From contig CM077665.1 of assembly GCA_039707655.1 (NCBI GenBank), positions 441,811,531 to 441,875,530 on the forward strand: DNA of 64,000 nt. The letters are read 5' to 3'. Source of the DNA: Elymus sibiricus (taxonomy: Eukaryota > Streptophyta > Magnoliopsida > Poales > Poaceae). The translations under genes and the position numbers were made by a program. Below the pieces are notes generated by a model. It ran no database searches and was not told the origin of the DNA. It saw nothing but the letters and a program-made list of their open reading frames with translations. Within the stretch, counting starts at the first letter, position 1. The number at the start of each line of letters is the position of its first letter. Positions 46,259 through 57,885 of this stretch are shown one piece after another.

Positions 46259-47609
46259 CCCCTGAACCAGCAGGATCTCATGAGCCCGCTGTGGAGCGGG
46301 GCGGCGCAGAAGGCTTCTCCCTCGTCGAGCACCCGGTGTACTACGTCGGTACAGTACTGCGGGACACACGCTCGCGTTACCCTATGCAGCAGAAGCTCCT
46401 GCTCGCGCTTCTCGTCGCTTCAAGGAAACTGCGCTATTACTTTCAGGGCCACCCCATCAAGGTCGTCTCTGCGTATCCCTTGGAGAAGGTGCTGCGCAAC
46501 CCCAACGCCGCGAGTAGGGTCGTAGAGTGGAACATCGAGCTGGGGGCCTTTGAATTGGCATTCAGTACAACCAGGGTCATCAAGGGAGCAGCCCTGGCGG
46601 ACTTCGTGGCTGAGTGGACAGACGCTCCCGATCGAGGGCTGGACGAGGGCCAGTCCCTCACCCCCGGCGACGAGGCGCCCGATGGTTGGGTCATGCACTT
46701 CGATGGGGCCTTCGCATGCCGGGGTGCGGGGGCCGGAGTTGTGCTCATCTCCCCGACCGGGGACAAGCTCTACTACGCCGTACAGCTTTGCTTCCAGCAT
46801 GGCGAGAAGGTCTCCAACAACATCGCGGAGTATGAGGGCTTGATCGCTGGCCTCAAGCCGCGGCGGCCTTGGGGGTTCAGCGCCTCACCATCAAGGGCGA
46901 CTCCCAACTCCTCGTCAACTTCTCCAACAAGGAGTATACGCCGAAGGACGAGCACATGGGGGCATACTTGGAAGAGGTACGTAAGATTGAAAAGAGTTTC
47001 CAGGGCTTGGAATTGCAGCACATCCCGCGCGGTGCGAACAAGAAGGCCGATAACATCGCCAAGAGGGCGTCGCGTCGCAAGCCTCAGGAGCCAGGCGTCT
47101 TCGAGGAAAGGCTCTTCAAGCCGTCCGCGGCACCTCAAGCCGCGGACCAGGCGCCGCTGCGTGAAGAGCTGCCCCCAGCGCCGCCCTCGGGGGCTCCAAC
47201 TTGTGGCCCGGCCTCAGGAGCCCGACTGCTCCTGGCGCTGGAGCCTCAGGCCGACGACTGGACACAGGAGTTCAAGGCGTACCTGCTCCACCACACCCTA
47301 CCAGGAAAGGAGGAAGACGCAGAGCGTCTGGTTCGTCAAGCCACAGCTTATTGTTTGCAGGACGGCGAGCTATACCGTAGGCGTCCGAACGACGTCGCGC
47401 TGCGGTGTGTATCCGAAAAACAGGGGCGCGAGTTGCTGGCCGACATCCACGGAGGAGACTGCGGACACCACTCCTCGTCCCGCACCCTTGTAGGGAAGGT
47501 GTTCCACAGGGGCTTCTACTGGCCTATAGCGCTCAACGACACCACCGAGCTGGTCCGGTCCTGTGAGACTTGCCAGTTCCACGCCAAGCAGATTCATCAG
47601 CCCGCGTAG
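46255..47609 (+). pseudogene. Tat-type RNase H regions and integrase zinc domain
   Basis: The first part (46300-46600) has SRYPMQQKLLLALLVASRKLRYYFQ, the Gypsy RNase H tail. A second RNase H-like domain follows: WVMHFDGAFACRGAGAGVVL, then SNNIAEYEGLIAGLK and, after a frameshift near 46860, LTIKGDSQLLVN and GANKKADNIAKRA. An additional RNase H after the normal one is a known mark of the Tat group. The zinc domain is IHGGDCGHHSSSRTL then CETCQFHAKQ, and the frame ends in TAG at 47607-47609. Confidence 0.82.
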
Positions 47610-48497
47610 GGGATCCAAACCATCCCGCTCTCATGGCCCTTCGCGGTCTGGGGGCTGGATATACTGGGGCCCTTTCCGCGAGCGGCTGGTGGATACCGCT
47701 ACCTCTACGTCGCCATCGACAAGTTCACCAAGTGGGCGGAGGTGGAGCCCGTTCGAACCATCCCCGCCGGCTCGGCCGTCAAGTTCATCAAGGGCCTCAT
47801 GAGCCGCTTCGGCGTCCCCAACCGCATCATCACCGATAATGGTTCACAGTTCACAAGAAACCTTTTCAGGACATACTGTACTAACCTTGGAACGCAGATA
47901 TGCTACGCTTCGGTGGCGCACCCACGAAGCAACAGCCGGGCCGATCGCGCCAACGCGGAGGTCCTATGGGGTCTTAAGGCAAGAAGCTTCAAGAAGAAGC
48001 TTGAGGCATGCGGCAGGGGTTGGCACGATGAGCTGCAGTCCGTGTTGTGGTCCATCCGCACCACCGCGACTAAGCCCGCCGGCGAGATCCCGTTCTTCCT
48101 CGTCTACGGAGCTGAAGCCGTCCTCCCACATGAGGTCAAGCATCGATCCCCGCGGGTCTTGGCATTCGACGAGGAGCGTCAGGATGCCTCGCGGGGGATA
48201 GACCTCGTGCTTGGGGAGGAGGCCTGTCGCCAAGCCTCGCTCCGAGCCGCGAGGTACCAGCAGGCGCTGCGGCGTTACCATTGTCGTAGCGTCCGCTCCA
48301 GGACCCTCGAAGTCGGAGACCTCGTCCTGAGGAGGGTCCTTTCCAGGGAGGGCTTGCACAAGCTCTCGCCCATGTGGGAGGGCCCTTACAGGGTTGCCCG
48401 CGTCTCCAGGCCTGGCGCCGTGCGCCTAGAGACTCAGGACGGGGTCCCCATCCAGAATGCCTGGAACATCCAGCATCTCCGCAAGTTCTACCCGTGA
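47610..48497 (+). pseudogene. Tat-type integrase with altered catalytic residue
   Basis: After the TAG the same frame family resumes: FAVWGLDILGPFPRA, YRYLYVAIDKFTKWAEVEP, PNRIITDNGSQFT, then NSRADRANAEVLWGLK where most relatives have a Glu in the Glu-Arg-Ala-Asn position; here it is Asp. The C-terminal part (LVLRRVLSREGLHKLSPMWE, AWNIQHLRKFYP) is the usual end. With the stop and the changed catalytic Glu the copy is very likely inactive. Confidence 0.85.
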
Positions 48498-49098
48498 CAC
48501 ACTCACGTAATAATGAGTGGGTTGTATACGCCCGGAGCCCCCCGAGGACGCGGAGGGGTTCCCACCCACATCCAAGTGGAAGCCCCATGCTCCGCGCTGG
48601 CGGACAACACTGTCCTCCAATGACTATGCCCACGCCTAGTGGATGCCCTATGCTCCGTGCTGGGGGAAGACGAAGACTAGCCTAGGTGCCGGACGCGGCT
48701 GTTCTTTGCTTCTTTTTCTGTTCGAATTTGCCATTTTCTGGAATGAAGCTCGAGGATTTTCAATCTTATTTGAAAAAAAGGGGTGGGAATTTTTCTCCTT
48801 GCAGTTCTCTGTCTTGAAGTTTCCTTTTCTGAATCGACACCTGCCAGCCTCTCCCTCTCGCGCCCCGCGAGCGGGGGCTGCGGGCACGGTGCGCACACCT
48901 TGCCAAGGCCTTGGCATCCTGGTCCTCGCGTGGCACTCTCGAGTGAGCCAGCAGGCGCGTGTCGCCTCACCCTCGCTCGGGGGCTCCAGCCATGGCCTAG
49001 CACGTCACCATGGAGCCCCGGGAGCGGCAAGGAACGGTATGGGAGCCGCTCGAGCGTCAAGGGGGACTCCTGAGCAACGCGACTCAGGAGCCTCACTG
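48498..49098 (+). other. Noncoding region after integrase, Tat-type element
   Basis: GC-rich with an AT-rich patch (48700-48830). A segment of about 27 bp near 48569 recurs diverged near 48635. No gene is supported. Confidence 0.5.
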
Positions 49099-49486
49099 GT
49101 CACGTAGCCCCTCGCCCCTTGGTCTCGTCCTAGTGATCCGGACGCCCCAACGGCGGTCGAGGTATGCGCGGGATTGGGCCCTGCCGACGTAGAGCGTCAC
49201 GTAGCCCCTCGCCCCTTGGTCTCGTCCTGGTGATCCGGACGCCCCAACGGCCGTCGATGTATGCACGGGATTGGGCCCTGTCGACGTAGAGCGTCACGTA
49301 GCCCCTTGCCCCTTGGTCTCGTCCTGGTGATCCGGACGCCCCAACGGCGGTCGAGGTATGCGCGGGATTGGGCCCTGCCGACGTAGAGCGTCACGTAGCC
49401 CCACGCCCCTTGGTCTCGTCCTAGTGATCCGGATGCCCCAACGGCGATCGAGGTACGCGCGGGATTGGGCCCTGCCGACGTAGAGC
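49099..49486. repeat. Tandem array of four 97-bp units
   Basis: Units start with GTCACGTAGCCCC at 49099, 49196, 49293 and 49390 and end with GACGTAGAGC. They differ by few bases. Such arrays between integrase and the 3' LTR are known from Tat-type elements. Confidence 0.93.
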
Positions 49487-49953
49487 GCCAAGAGGGCTCC
49501 CAAACCGCCTAGCTCGCAAGAAAGAAGAACCCCCTGGTGAGACCCCCAAGCTCCCCAGGCATCACTGCCAGACCTCGCGGCATAGAGGCCCACCGCGGAC
49601 GCATCAAGCTAAGTACTCTAATCATGACCAACAGAAAGTCTCAATAAACAGTAATGCAAGGATAGGAATGCACGACGAAAGTGCTAAAGTAAGGGCGCAA
49701 GCGCCAGAATTCATTACACGCCCCAAGGGGCCCTCCATGATTTTTTGATTGCAGAGAAAGGGAAAGAAGAAGAAGGTGAAGGACCCCCCCCCTCTCGGGG
49801 GCTGCCACTCCTGAGGACCTGGCTCCGGCGTGCCAGCACTTAGTCGGAGTCCTCTTCCTCCTTGACGGGCCCGTGGTAGCGCGCCGGCGTGGCCGCTTCT
49901 TGGGCGGGAGTACGACACCGTCGCGGCCTACTCCCCCCCGAGGTCCGAGCGCG
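49487..49953 (+). other. Noncoding spacer in the Tat-type element
   Basis: No supported feature. It separates the 97-bp array from the end of the antisense frame. Confidence 0.45.
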
Positions 49954-50709
49954 CTAACGCGGTGGCACGTTGTAGGAGTCATCACTCGGACTCTCCTCGG
50001 AAGAGGTGTCGCTGCCACTGGAAGCATGACGGCCATCGCCAAGGGCAAGCTCACCTCCAACAGCGCCACCGCCGCAAGGGCTGCCAATTGCGGGAAGGCG
50101 ATCGCTGCCATCACCGTCACCCTCCGGGCAGCACCCCAAGCGCCTGCCATCCTCCCCGAAGATCCTGACGAAGAGCGTCGCCGCGCCGTCGTACTTGAAG
50201 TGGAGAGTGAGCCTCCCCTCCATGCCGCGGGCGCGAACGAAGGTCTGCCACCCGCGGCTCAAGATGGAGTAACCTGCGGGGGTAGCCTCGATCTCCACCC
50301 ACGACGCGCCGCTACAACAACCATCGGCCTTCAACCACAGGCCCGCAGGCTCACTGGCCCGCAATGTCTCCGCGAAGAATCATGGGAGCTACAGCCAGGT
50401 GATCGCCGGTCTCTCCACCCACACCACGAACTCCTGGGCTACATCGGCACTGTGGGACCCCGAGCGCGGTGGTCGGATGCCCGCTGAGGGCCTCCCTCCT
50501 TGGCCGCGGACGCCACGCCCGCCGCCTCCGCCTGCGCCGGAGGGGGCGCCTGCCCTGGCGGGGGTGCGGCCGCGCCCCTAAGGCGCCGCCGTCGACACCA
50601 CGGTGTACTTGCGGGGACGGCCCCGGCCCCTCTTTGGTGGCTGTTGGTCCGGCCCCTCCTGGCGGGCCTTCCCCTTCTTGGCGGCGGAAAACCTCCTCAC
50701 TGGCGTCAT
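49954..50709 (-). pseudogene. Antisense frame with AT-hook and B3-like region in the Tat-type element
   Basis: On the minus strand ATG 50709 opens MTPVRRFSAAKKGKARQEG, then an AT-hook (PPKRGRGRPRKY, residues about 30-41), a Gly/Ala-rich linker, and a region (FVVWVERPAITWL, then WVEIEATPAGYSILSRGWQT, FVRARGMEGRLTLHFKYDG, TLFVRIFGEDG) arranged like a plant B3 DNA-binding domain. It ends in a Ser/Asp-rich tail at 49954. The total is 251 codons with three in-frame stops: one after the AT-hook and two near the start of the B3-like part. Antisense frames at this place are known from Tat-type elements; the B3 reading is mine from the pattern and needs a profile search. It would run toward the element's own array, opposite to gag-pol. 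Confidence 0.6.
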
Positions 50710-51139
50710 GGTTGAGAGGGCGGGAGCCTTCAACAAGGAAGCAAGAAATCGAGATGGGCAGGGGGCTCCGCCCCCTCTGCCTATTTATAGCCGGGTGAAG
50801 GCCAACTGACGCCCCTCCACGTTCTGGGTAATGATGGCCCTGCTTCACGTCACTTCGTTTGCCCCCGTCGGGTCACGTCCACGCGGGTCGAGGGGAGAGA
50901 AGACACAGGGACTCGGCTGCATTCAAGGAAGGGTAACGATGGCCGGCGCTGCGCGCAGGCTTCACGTCGGCCTGACCCGGGGCGGTTCCCGACGTCTTCA
51001 GGAAGCGAAGGCATCCGCGTCTCATTATGCGCCACGCATCAGGCTAGGCCCACAGGCGATTGGGGCCCACGGCTCTCGGGTCGGCTCCTTTGACTTCGCC
51101 CCGAAGACAGCCCAAGCGCGCCTTGGGCCCGAGGGCTGT

Positions 51140-51532
51140 TGTTTGCGTTCTAGGAACGGGGGTACCCAGACCTGCCTGCCTGCGGGCCAGGGCGTGGCCC
51201 ACGTCGACAGCCTAGTATGGCCCGGTGCAGGACCACTCGAGAACAAGGCCCTCGCGAGAGCCCCGCCCTCGCGGGGAGGACGACGCCAAGACCCCCGGAG
51301 GGAGGAGGCCTCTCCAGGCCCCCTCCCGAGGGGCGGAGATCTCTGTGCAGCACTCGGTCTCGTGAGGCTGGGGTGACGCAAGCCTGGCGAGGCGGGCGCA
51401 AGCGGGCACAGCAGGAGCAGTTTCCTCTTTGGTGCAAAGGAGGCAAGGACATCCGCTGGTTCCCAAGGCATCCCCCCAAAGGTTTCCATTCCGGCGCAAC
51501 GAGACCAAGACCACGAGCCCCGCAGGACGGAC
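51140..51532 (+). repeat. 3' LTR of the Tat-type element (truncated)
   Basis: TGTTTGCGTTCTAGGAACG matches the start of the 5' LTR and the match continues to GGACGGAC at about 51532, 393 of 867 bp. Beyond this the sequence is an unrelated LTR. Confidence 0.85.
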
Positions 51533-51673
51533 ATTTGAACTACTCACATTTGGAAGCCTCCGTCGGAACTCTGTCGGAAGGAGAATCGATCACGGAGGCA
51601 ATCTTCATCAACCTTGCTGCATCCATGATGATGTGTGAGTAGTTCACCACAGATCTACGGGTCCATAGTGATT

Positions 51674-51713
<40 letters not shown>

Positions 51714-52150
51714 TCTTCAATACCATGTTCTCTTCGGAGAACAATCTGATGTAATCCTCTTTTGCAATGTGTTCATTGGGATTCGATGAATTGTGGGTTT
51801 TTGATCAGATTATTCATTGAAAGTAATTGACTCAAATCTGAAATCTTTTAAGACTTTATTATGTAATTGTTATAGCTATGTATGCTTTCCGATCTATGAG
51901 TTTGCTTTGGACAAGTAGATGAGTAGATCATCATAGGGAGTGGTGCATAGTAGTAGGTTCAATCTTGCGGTGTCCTCACCTCGTGACAGTAAGGGTAGCG
52001 AGGCACGTATTTGTATTGTTGCTACTTAGGATAAAACAACAGGGTCTGGACATATTTCTTGTCATACTTTGTCTACATTATGTCATCTTGCTTAAACCAT
52101 TACTCTATTTGTCATGAACTTAATACCATAGATGCATGCTGGATAGCGGT
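51533..52150 (+). mobile_element. Athila-type LTR fragment, host of element B
   Basis: It aligns with 6540-6905 of element A's LTR and then with 1-70 at the window start, in plus orientation. Its left end is a deletion-type joint, not an LTR terminus. It contains a TC microsatellite (51676-51708). Element B interrupts it at 52150; its continuation would be right of the window. Confidence 0.75.
51676..51708. repeat. TC microsatellite
   Basis: About sixteen TC units in the LTR fragment. Confidence 0.9.
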
Positions 52151-53783
52151 TGATACTCGTGATCTGCGTTGGGTTTTCCATGAAGAGGAACGGGTTATCT
52201 CAACACAAAGTGTAAGTATTTCCCTCAGTTATGAAACCAAGGTTTATCAAACCAATAGGAATATCAATCCTCAATCGTCTTCAGCGGCTGCACACAAATG
52301 AACAAACAACTTGCACCCAACGCGGGCAAGAGGGTTGTCAATCCCCTTGATCTCGTTATTTGCAAGCAAATGAGTTGTGTAGATAATTGTAAATTGCAAA
52401 ATAAAATAAAAGGTAAATAAAGGCATCAAGGTAATACTAGCGTTTGTAAATATATAAGTAAATAGACCCGGGGGCCATAGTTTTCCCTAGCAGCATCTCT
52501 CATGTAGGCAGCATACGGTGGGTAACAAATTACTATTGGGCAATTGATAGAAAAGCATATCGTTATGCGATTTTCACGGAAATGATCATGTATATATAGG
52601 CATCACGTCCATAAAAAAATAGGCTGACTCCTGCCTGCACTTATTACTATTACTCCACACATCGACCGCTATCCAGCATGCATCTATAGTATTAAGTAAA
52701 ACAGAGTAATGCATGGAGAACGATGACATGATGTAGACAAAGTAAACTCAAGCAATATGAATAAACCCCATCGTGTTATCCTTAGTAGTAACAACACAAA
52801 GACGCATCTTGTCCCCTACTTTGTCACTGGGATATAGAAACTCGTCAGGTTGAACCTACCATAAAGCACCACTCCCACCGATGAAATATCAATCTACTTG
52901 GCCAAAGCATATCAATGGATCGGAGAGCATTATGAAGCTATAATGATCATGCAATTAAGAGCCAATATATATCAGAGGTATCTCAAATAATTTTCATGAA
53001 TAATCTGAACATAAAACCACAATTCATCGGATCCCAACAAACACACCGCACAATAGGATTACATCGGATAGATCAAAGCGAAGATGCGATGACCATTGTA
53101 TTGAAGATCAAGAGATAGAGAGATTGCCATCTAGGTACTAGCTATGGACCCTTAGGTCTGTGGTGAACTACTCACACATCATCATGAGGGCAACAAGGTT
53201 GATGTAGAGGCCCTCCATGATCGATCCCCCCTCCGGCAGGGTGCTGGAACGGAGCTCCAGATGGCCTCGCGTCGGAACAGAGACTTGCGGTGGCGGAAAA
53301 AGGGTTTCGGGACTGCCTCTGTTATATTTCGGGTGAAAGAGAATTTATAGGCCAGAGAGGGGGTGTCGGGAGGCAGCCGAGGGAGCACTACAAGGATTCG
53401 GGTCTATTGCAACAATAGCGTTCGTCGCAATAAGTGCCCAATTGTCGCAATAAGTACCTATTGCCATGACATCGTATTCGTTGCCAACCGTGTTGGCTTG
53501 TGCGGCCCTCGTGCGGCCCCCGGCCTCCTTCCGAAGCTTCCAGGTCTTCTTTTGGTCTAGAAAAAATAATCAAAAAGTTTCGTTTCAATTGGACTTCGCT
53601 TGGTAATGTAAACCTGAAAAGCAAAAAACATGCAGAAAACAACAACTGGCACTGGGCACGGGGTCAATAGGTTAGTTCTCAAAAATATTAAAAATTGGTA
53701 AATAAAGACCCAAAAAGTATGCTAGAATGATAATATATCAGCATGGAAAATTCAAAAATTATAGATACGTTGGAGACGTATCA
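52151..53783 (-). repeat. 3' LTR of element B
   Basis: Minus strand from TGATACGTCTCCAACGTATC (53783) to ...GATCACGAGTATCA (52151), 1,633 bp. A TATA box is at 53349-53343. A segment unlike the other LTRs lies at 53386-53506. Confidence 0.88.
53386..53506 (+). mobile_element. Possible CACTA-end fragment in element B's LTR
   Basis: CACTACAAGGATTCGGGTC starts at 53386 and is followed by repeated ATTGTCGCAATAAGT-like words, the look of a CACTA terminus with subterminal repeats. The equivalent place in A's LTR has a GC-rich hairpin instead. No matching second end is seen. Confidence 0.4.
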
Positions 53784-56511
53784 AGCATCCCCAAGCTTAA
53801 TTCCTGCTCGTCCTCGAGTAGGTAGATGATAAAAACAGAATTTGATGTGACATGCTATCCATTATGTAATCTTATGCATGTGTCTTCATTGAGAAACGAC
53901 GAATCAACAAATATTAACATAGCAGTATTTAAAGTGTAAGAAACAAAATCATCAATCTTTCAAAGTATACGATCCTTAAAGAATGTTTACTCCCCCCTTC
54001 ATCTTATTATATAGCAAGGCATGGCTCCATCTTCACCACATTAATATAAATGTCAAGCACCACAGTGTCCAAGTCAGGCAATTGGATCGTACTTTTTCAA
54101 TATGCATCAACTTTTTATTCTTCACGCAATACATGAGCGTGAACCATTGGACATAGCATTTAGGTGGAATAGAGTATGGTGGTAGATATCAAAGGAGTAA
54201 AAAGTGGAGAACATAGTCTCACATCAACTAGGCGTACCAACGGGCTATGGAGATGCCCATCGATAGATGTCAATGCAAGGAGTAGGGATTGCCATGCAAA
54301 TGATGCACTAGAGCTATAAGTGTATGAAAGCTCAAATGAAGCTAAGTGGGGTGTGCATTCAACTTGCTTGCTCATGAAGACCTTGGGCATTTGAGGAAGC
54401 CCATCATAGGAATATACAAGCCAAGTTTGTAATAATGAATAGGTAATTCCCACTAGCATATGAAAATGATATATCATGAGACTCTCTACATGAGGAGCAT
54501 GGTGCCACTTTGGGACACAAGTGTGGAAAAATATAGTAGCCAAGTCCCTTCTCTCATTTTCTCTCATCATTTTTTTTGAATGGATGGTGGGCTAATTTGG
54601 CCTCCCCCATCTTTATTGTTTCTTCCAGAGTCTCATCTCAACTTGTGGGAGAATCATCGTCTCCATCATCCTTTCCTCAGTGGGACAATGCTCTAATAAT
54701 GATGATCATCACACTTCTATTTACTTACAACTCGATATGGAGAACTGTTATGAAGATATGACTCTGTATGAATGCCTCTGGCAGTGTACGAGGATGTGCA
54801 ATGATCTAGCGTGACATGTATCAAAAATATGATGAACGGCGGCTTTGCCACAAATACTATGTCAGCTCTATATGATCATGCAAAGCAATATGATGATGAC
54901 CGAACTAGTCATGTGAAGTGACGATGAAATTTGCATGGCAATATATCTCGGAATGGCAATGGAAATGCCATGATAGGTAGGTATGGTGGCTGTTTTGAGG
55001 AAGATATAATAAGGCTTATGTGCAACAGAGCGTATCATGTCACGGGGTTTGGATGCACCAGCGAAAGTTGCACCGATCCTCGAGGTGAGAATGGGCTATG
55101 CACGGTACCGAAGAGGCTAGCAAATATGAGAAGGTGAGATTGTGTATGTCCATGGTTTCCCATTACATAAAGAACTCATATAATTATTGCAAAGTGTTAT
55201 TAGTTTTATCATAAATCAAAGTACTACTCGCATGCCCCGAGGGAAGAGGTTGGTAGGAGTTAGCGATCGCGCGCTTCCGACCCGAAATAACACTAGGATT
55301 TCAACGAGGAATAGAAATGCTCACACATCATCACCTTGCCTCTTTAATTTTTAGATGAATAGAAAGGTCAACCTCTCTTAATATAGACACTTCTACGGGT
55401 TAACAATGATGGACTCACACCTTTTTCATATTACCACATCAATATCATTGACCCACAATTTCTCTATATGTGCTACATGATGGTTTTGATTATCACTCAT
55501 TGAATACCTAATATTTTTGGACTAGTCTTATGACCCATGCAAATTACCGTAACTATCTATTAACTCTCAAACAAATATAAGTGAATAACAAGAGTGCAAT
55601 TATTTCTACAAAATCTACACGCCACCGTGCTCAAAAAGATATAAGTGAAGTACTAGAGCAACTGCTAAGCTCAAAATATATAAGTGAAGCACATAGAGCA
55701 CTATAATAAATTATGATGAAGGTGTGTCTCTCTCAAATAGGTGTGTCTAGAAAAATGATGATTGTGGCATACTACAAACAAAAGCAAAAAAAACAAACAA
55801 AAGCAAACGACGCCCCAAGCAAAACTCATATCATGTGACGAATAAAAATATAGCTCCAAGTGACATACCGATGAGTTGAGACGAAAGATGGGATGCCTTT
55901 CGGGGCATCCCCAAGCTGAGATGCTTGAGTCTCCTTTAAAATATTACCTTGGGGTGCCTTGGGCATCCCCAAGATTAGGCTCTTGCTACTCCTTATTCCT
56001 TTGTCCATCGCGACAACACCCAAAACTTGAAAACTTCAATCACACAAAACTCAACAAAACTTCGTGAGATCCGTTAGTATAAGAAACATATTGCATACTT
56101 TAGGTACTGTTATAAATTGATTCTTATTTAACAATCGCATAATAGGTACTGTATGCTAACTTCTCCATGGCTTATACCCCCCGATACAATCCATAGCATA
56201 ATCAAAACAAGCAACTATGCAAGCAAAAACAGAATCTGTCTAAAACAGAACAGTCTGTAGCAATCTGTAGTGAACCTATACTTCTGTAACTCTAAAACTT
56301 CTGAAAAGATAGGAAAACCTCGAAAATTCATGTACCGGAGTCAAAAGTTTATGTTTTGTTTCGGCATCGATTCTACTCATCTTGTGAGTCATCCGAAAGG
56401 CTTTACTTGGCACAAACACTAATTTAAACACAAATCATAATTATTACAGAGGAAATGATCATGTTATTAAAAACAAACAGAAAGTTTAAAGCAAAAAATT
56501 AAAGATAACTA
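53784..56511 (-). other. Conserved noncoding internal region of element B
   Basis: Close to colinear with 1720-4502 of element A in reverse complement. No supported gene; open frames such as 54160-54570 also occur in A (3722-4126), but with a frame disruption in one copy and no known domain. Confidence 0.65.
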
Positions 56512-56535
56512 TTGGGTTGCCTCCCAACAAGCGCT
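56512..56535 (-). other. Conserved stem-loop segment (element B)
   Basis: Minus-strand copy of the TTGGGAGGCAACCCAA segment, in the same place relative to the reading frame as in A and C. Confidence 0.5.
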
Positions 56536-56736
56536 ATTGTTTTATGCCCCTAGCTAGGCATAATGATTTCAATGATGGTCACATGAAAATAAAGAATTGA
56601 AACACAATGGGAGCATCATGAAGCATACGACAATCGCATTTAATCCTAACCACTTCCTATGCATAGAGATTTTGTGAGCAAACAATTTATGGGAGCAAGA
56701 ATCAACTAGCATAGGAAGCCAAAACAAGCATAACTT

Positions 56737-57342
56737 CTAAACTTTGAACACATAGGGAGGAAACTTGATATTTTTGCAATTCCTACACGCATATGTCCAC
56801 CCCCCCTCATAATAATTTTCAGTAGCATCATGAAGGAAATCCACAATATAACTATCACATAAAGCATTATTTTCATGACCCACAAGCATAGAAAATTTAT
56901 TACTCTTCACATAAGCAAATTCCTTTTCATTCATGGTAGTGGGAGCAAACTCAACAAAATAACTATCATGTGACACTTGATTGTCATAACCAAATTGAAA
57001 ATTAAAATAATGATGACAATTTTCATGGTTATCATTATTAATTATAGCATATGTGTCATCACCACAATCATCATTATAAATTTGCTCATCAAAACTTGGG
57101 GGACAAAAAATACCATCTTCATCAAACATAGCATCCCCAAGCTTCTGGTTTTGCATATCATTAGCATCATGGATATTCAGAGAATTCATACTAACAACAT
57201 TTCTATCATCCTCATCATTAAAGGAACTCACATTAAATATTTTTATAAATTCTTCCTCTAACAATTGAGCACAATTTTCCGAATCCTTATTTTCACGAAA
57301 GACATTATAAAGACGAAGCATATGAGGCAACCTAAGCTCCAT
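56737..57342 (-). pseudogene. Reading frame of unknown function in element B (C-like, shortened)
   Basis: ATG 57342 opens MELRLPHMLRLYNVFRENKD. The 201 residues include an Asp/Asn-rich middle, NEKEFAYVKSN, CDSYIVDFLHDATENYYEGG and CRNCKNIKFPPYVFKV. Element C's frame is the same protein with an extra central segment of about 70 residues and a longer C-terminus. In B a TAG follows FKV where C has TTG, and downstream codons still resemble C's tail. No enzyme motif. CxxC and the hydrophobic tail (in C) might suggest a metal or membrane contact, which is only a guess. Confidence 0.6.
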
Positions 57343-57451
57343 TTTTTTGTATTTTTGATTTTTATGAGACAAAATAAATATAACAGCAAATAAAAATATA
57401 AACAAGTGAATGAAAATTTGTGTGAAGTTACTTGATAGTTGATGATGATAT

Positions 57452-57469
57452 TCCCCGGCAACGGCGCCA
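57452..57469 (-). other. Primer-binding site of element B
   Basis: Complement of TGGCGCCGTTGCCGGGGA, eleven bases from the 5' LTR. Confidence 0.8.
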
Positions 57470-57480
57470 GAAATCCTTCC

Positions 57481-57885
57481 TGATACTCGTGATCTGCGTT
57501 GGGTTTTCCGTGAAGAGGAATGGATTATCGCAGCACAAAGTGGGTAAGTAGTTCCCTTAGTTATGAAACCAAGGTTTATCTAACCAATAGGAATATCAAT
57601 CCTCAACCGTCTTCAGCGGCTGCACACAAATGAACAAACAACTTGCACCCAACGCGGGCAAGAGGGTTGTCAATCCCCTTGATCTCGTTATTTGCAAGCA
57701 AAAGAGTTGTGTAGATAATTGTTGATAATTGTAAATTGCAAAATAAAATAAAAGGTAAATAAAGGCCGCAAGGTAGTAGTAGCGTTTGTAAATATATAAG
57801 TGAATAGACCCGGGGGCCATCGTTTTCCCTAGCGGCATCTCTCATGTAGGCAGCATATGGTGGGTAACAAATTACTATTGGGTAA
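57481..57885 (-). repeat. 5' LTR of element B (truncated)
   Basis: It matches 52151-52555 of the 3' LTR and is cut at 57885 by element C, next to a GGGCAA/GGGTAA target. Confidence 0.85.

Larger units (their letters stand above)
43255..51532 (+). mobile_element. Tat-type Gypsy retrotransposon lacking gag
   Basis: 5' LTR 43255-44121, PBS, protease, RT, RNase H, a second RNase H-like region, integrase, a long 3' noncoding/antisense-coding region and a truncated 3' LTR (51140-51532). The primer site TTTGGCGCGCCAGGCAGGGG, the LIDGGAGLN protease and an antisense frame after integrase fit the plant Tat/Retand group. Almost no gag remains between PBS and protease. Two CAG-to-TAG-like stops and frameshifts break pol. 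The 3' LTR ends abruptly at a junction with another LTR fragment, so the target duplication cannot be checked. Confidence 0.85.
52151..57885 (-). mobile_element. Element B: non-autonomous Athila-type Gypsy retrotransposon
   Basis: Minus-strand element with 3' LTR 52151-53783, PPT (complement of AGCATCCCCAAGCTTAATT, from 53784), a noncoding stretch, one reading frame (57342-56737), PBS 57469-57452 and a 5' LTR (57481-57885) cut by element C. No gag or pol motif. Its backbone (leader, noncoding stretch, LTR) is nearly that of element A, but its reading frame is that of element C. Confidence 0.85.

Noticed and set aside
49099..49486. CRISPR-like regular repeats
   Set aside because: Units are contiguous without unique spacers, and the context is a plant retrotransposon.
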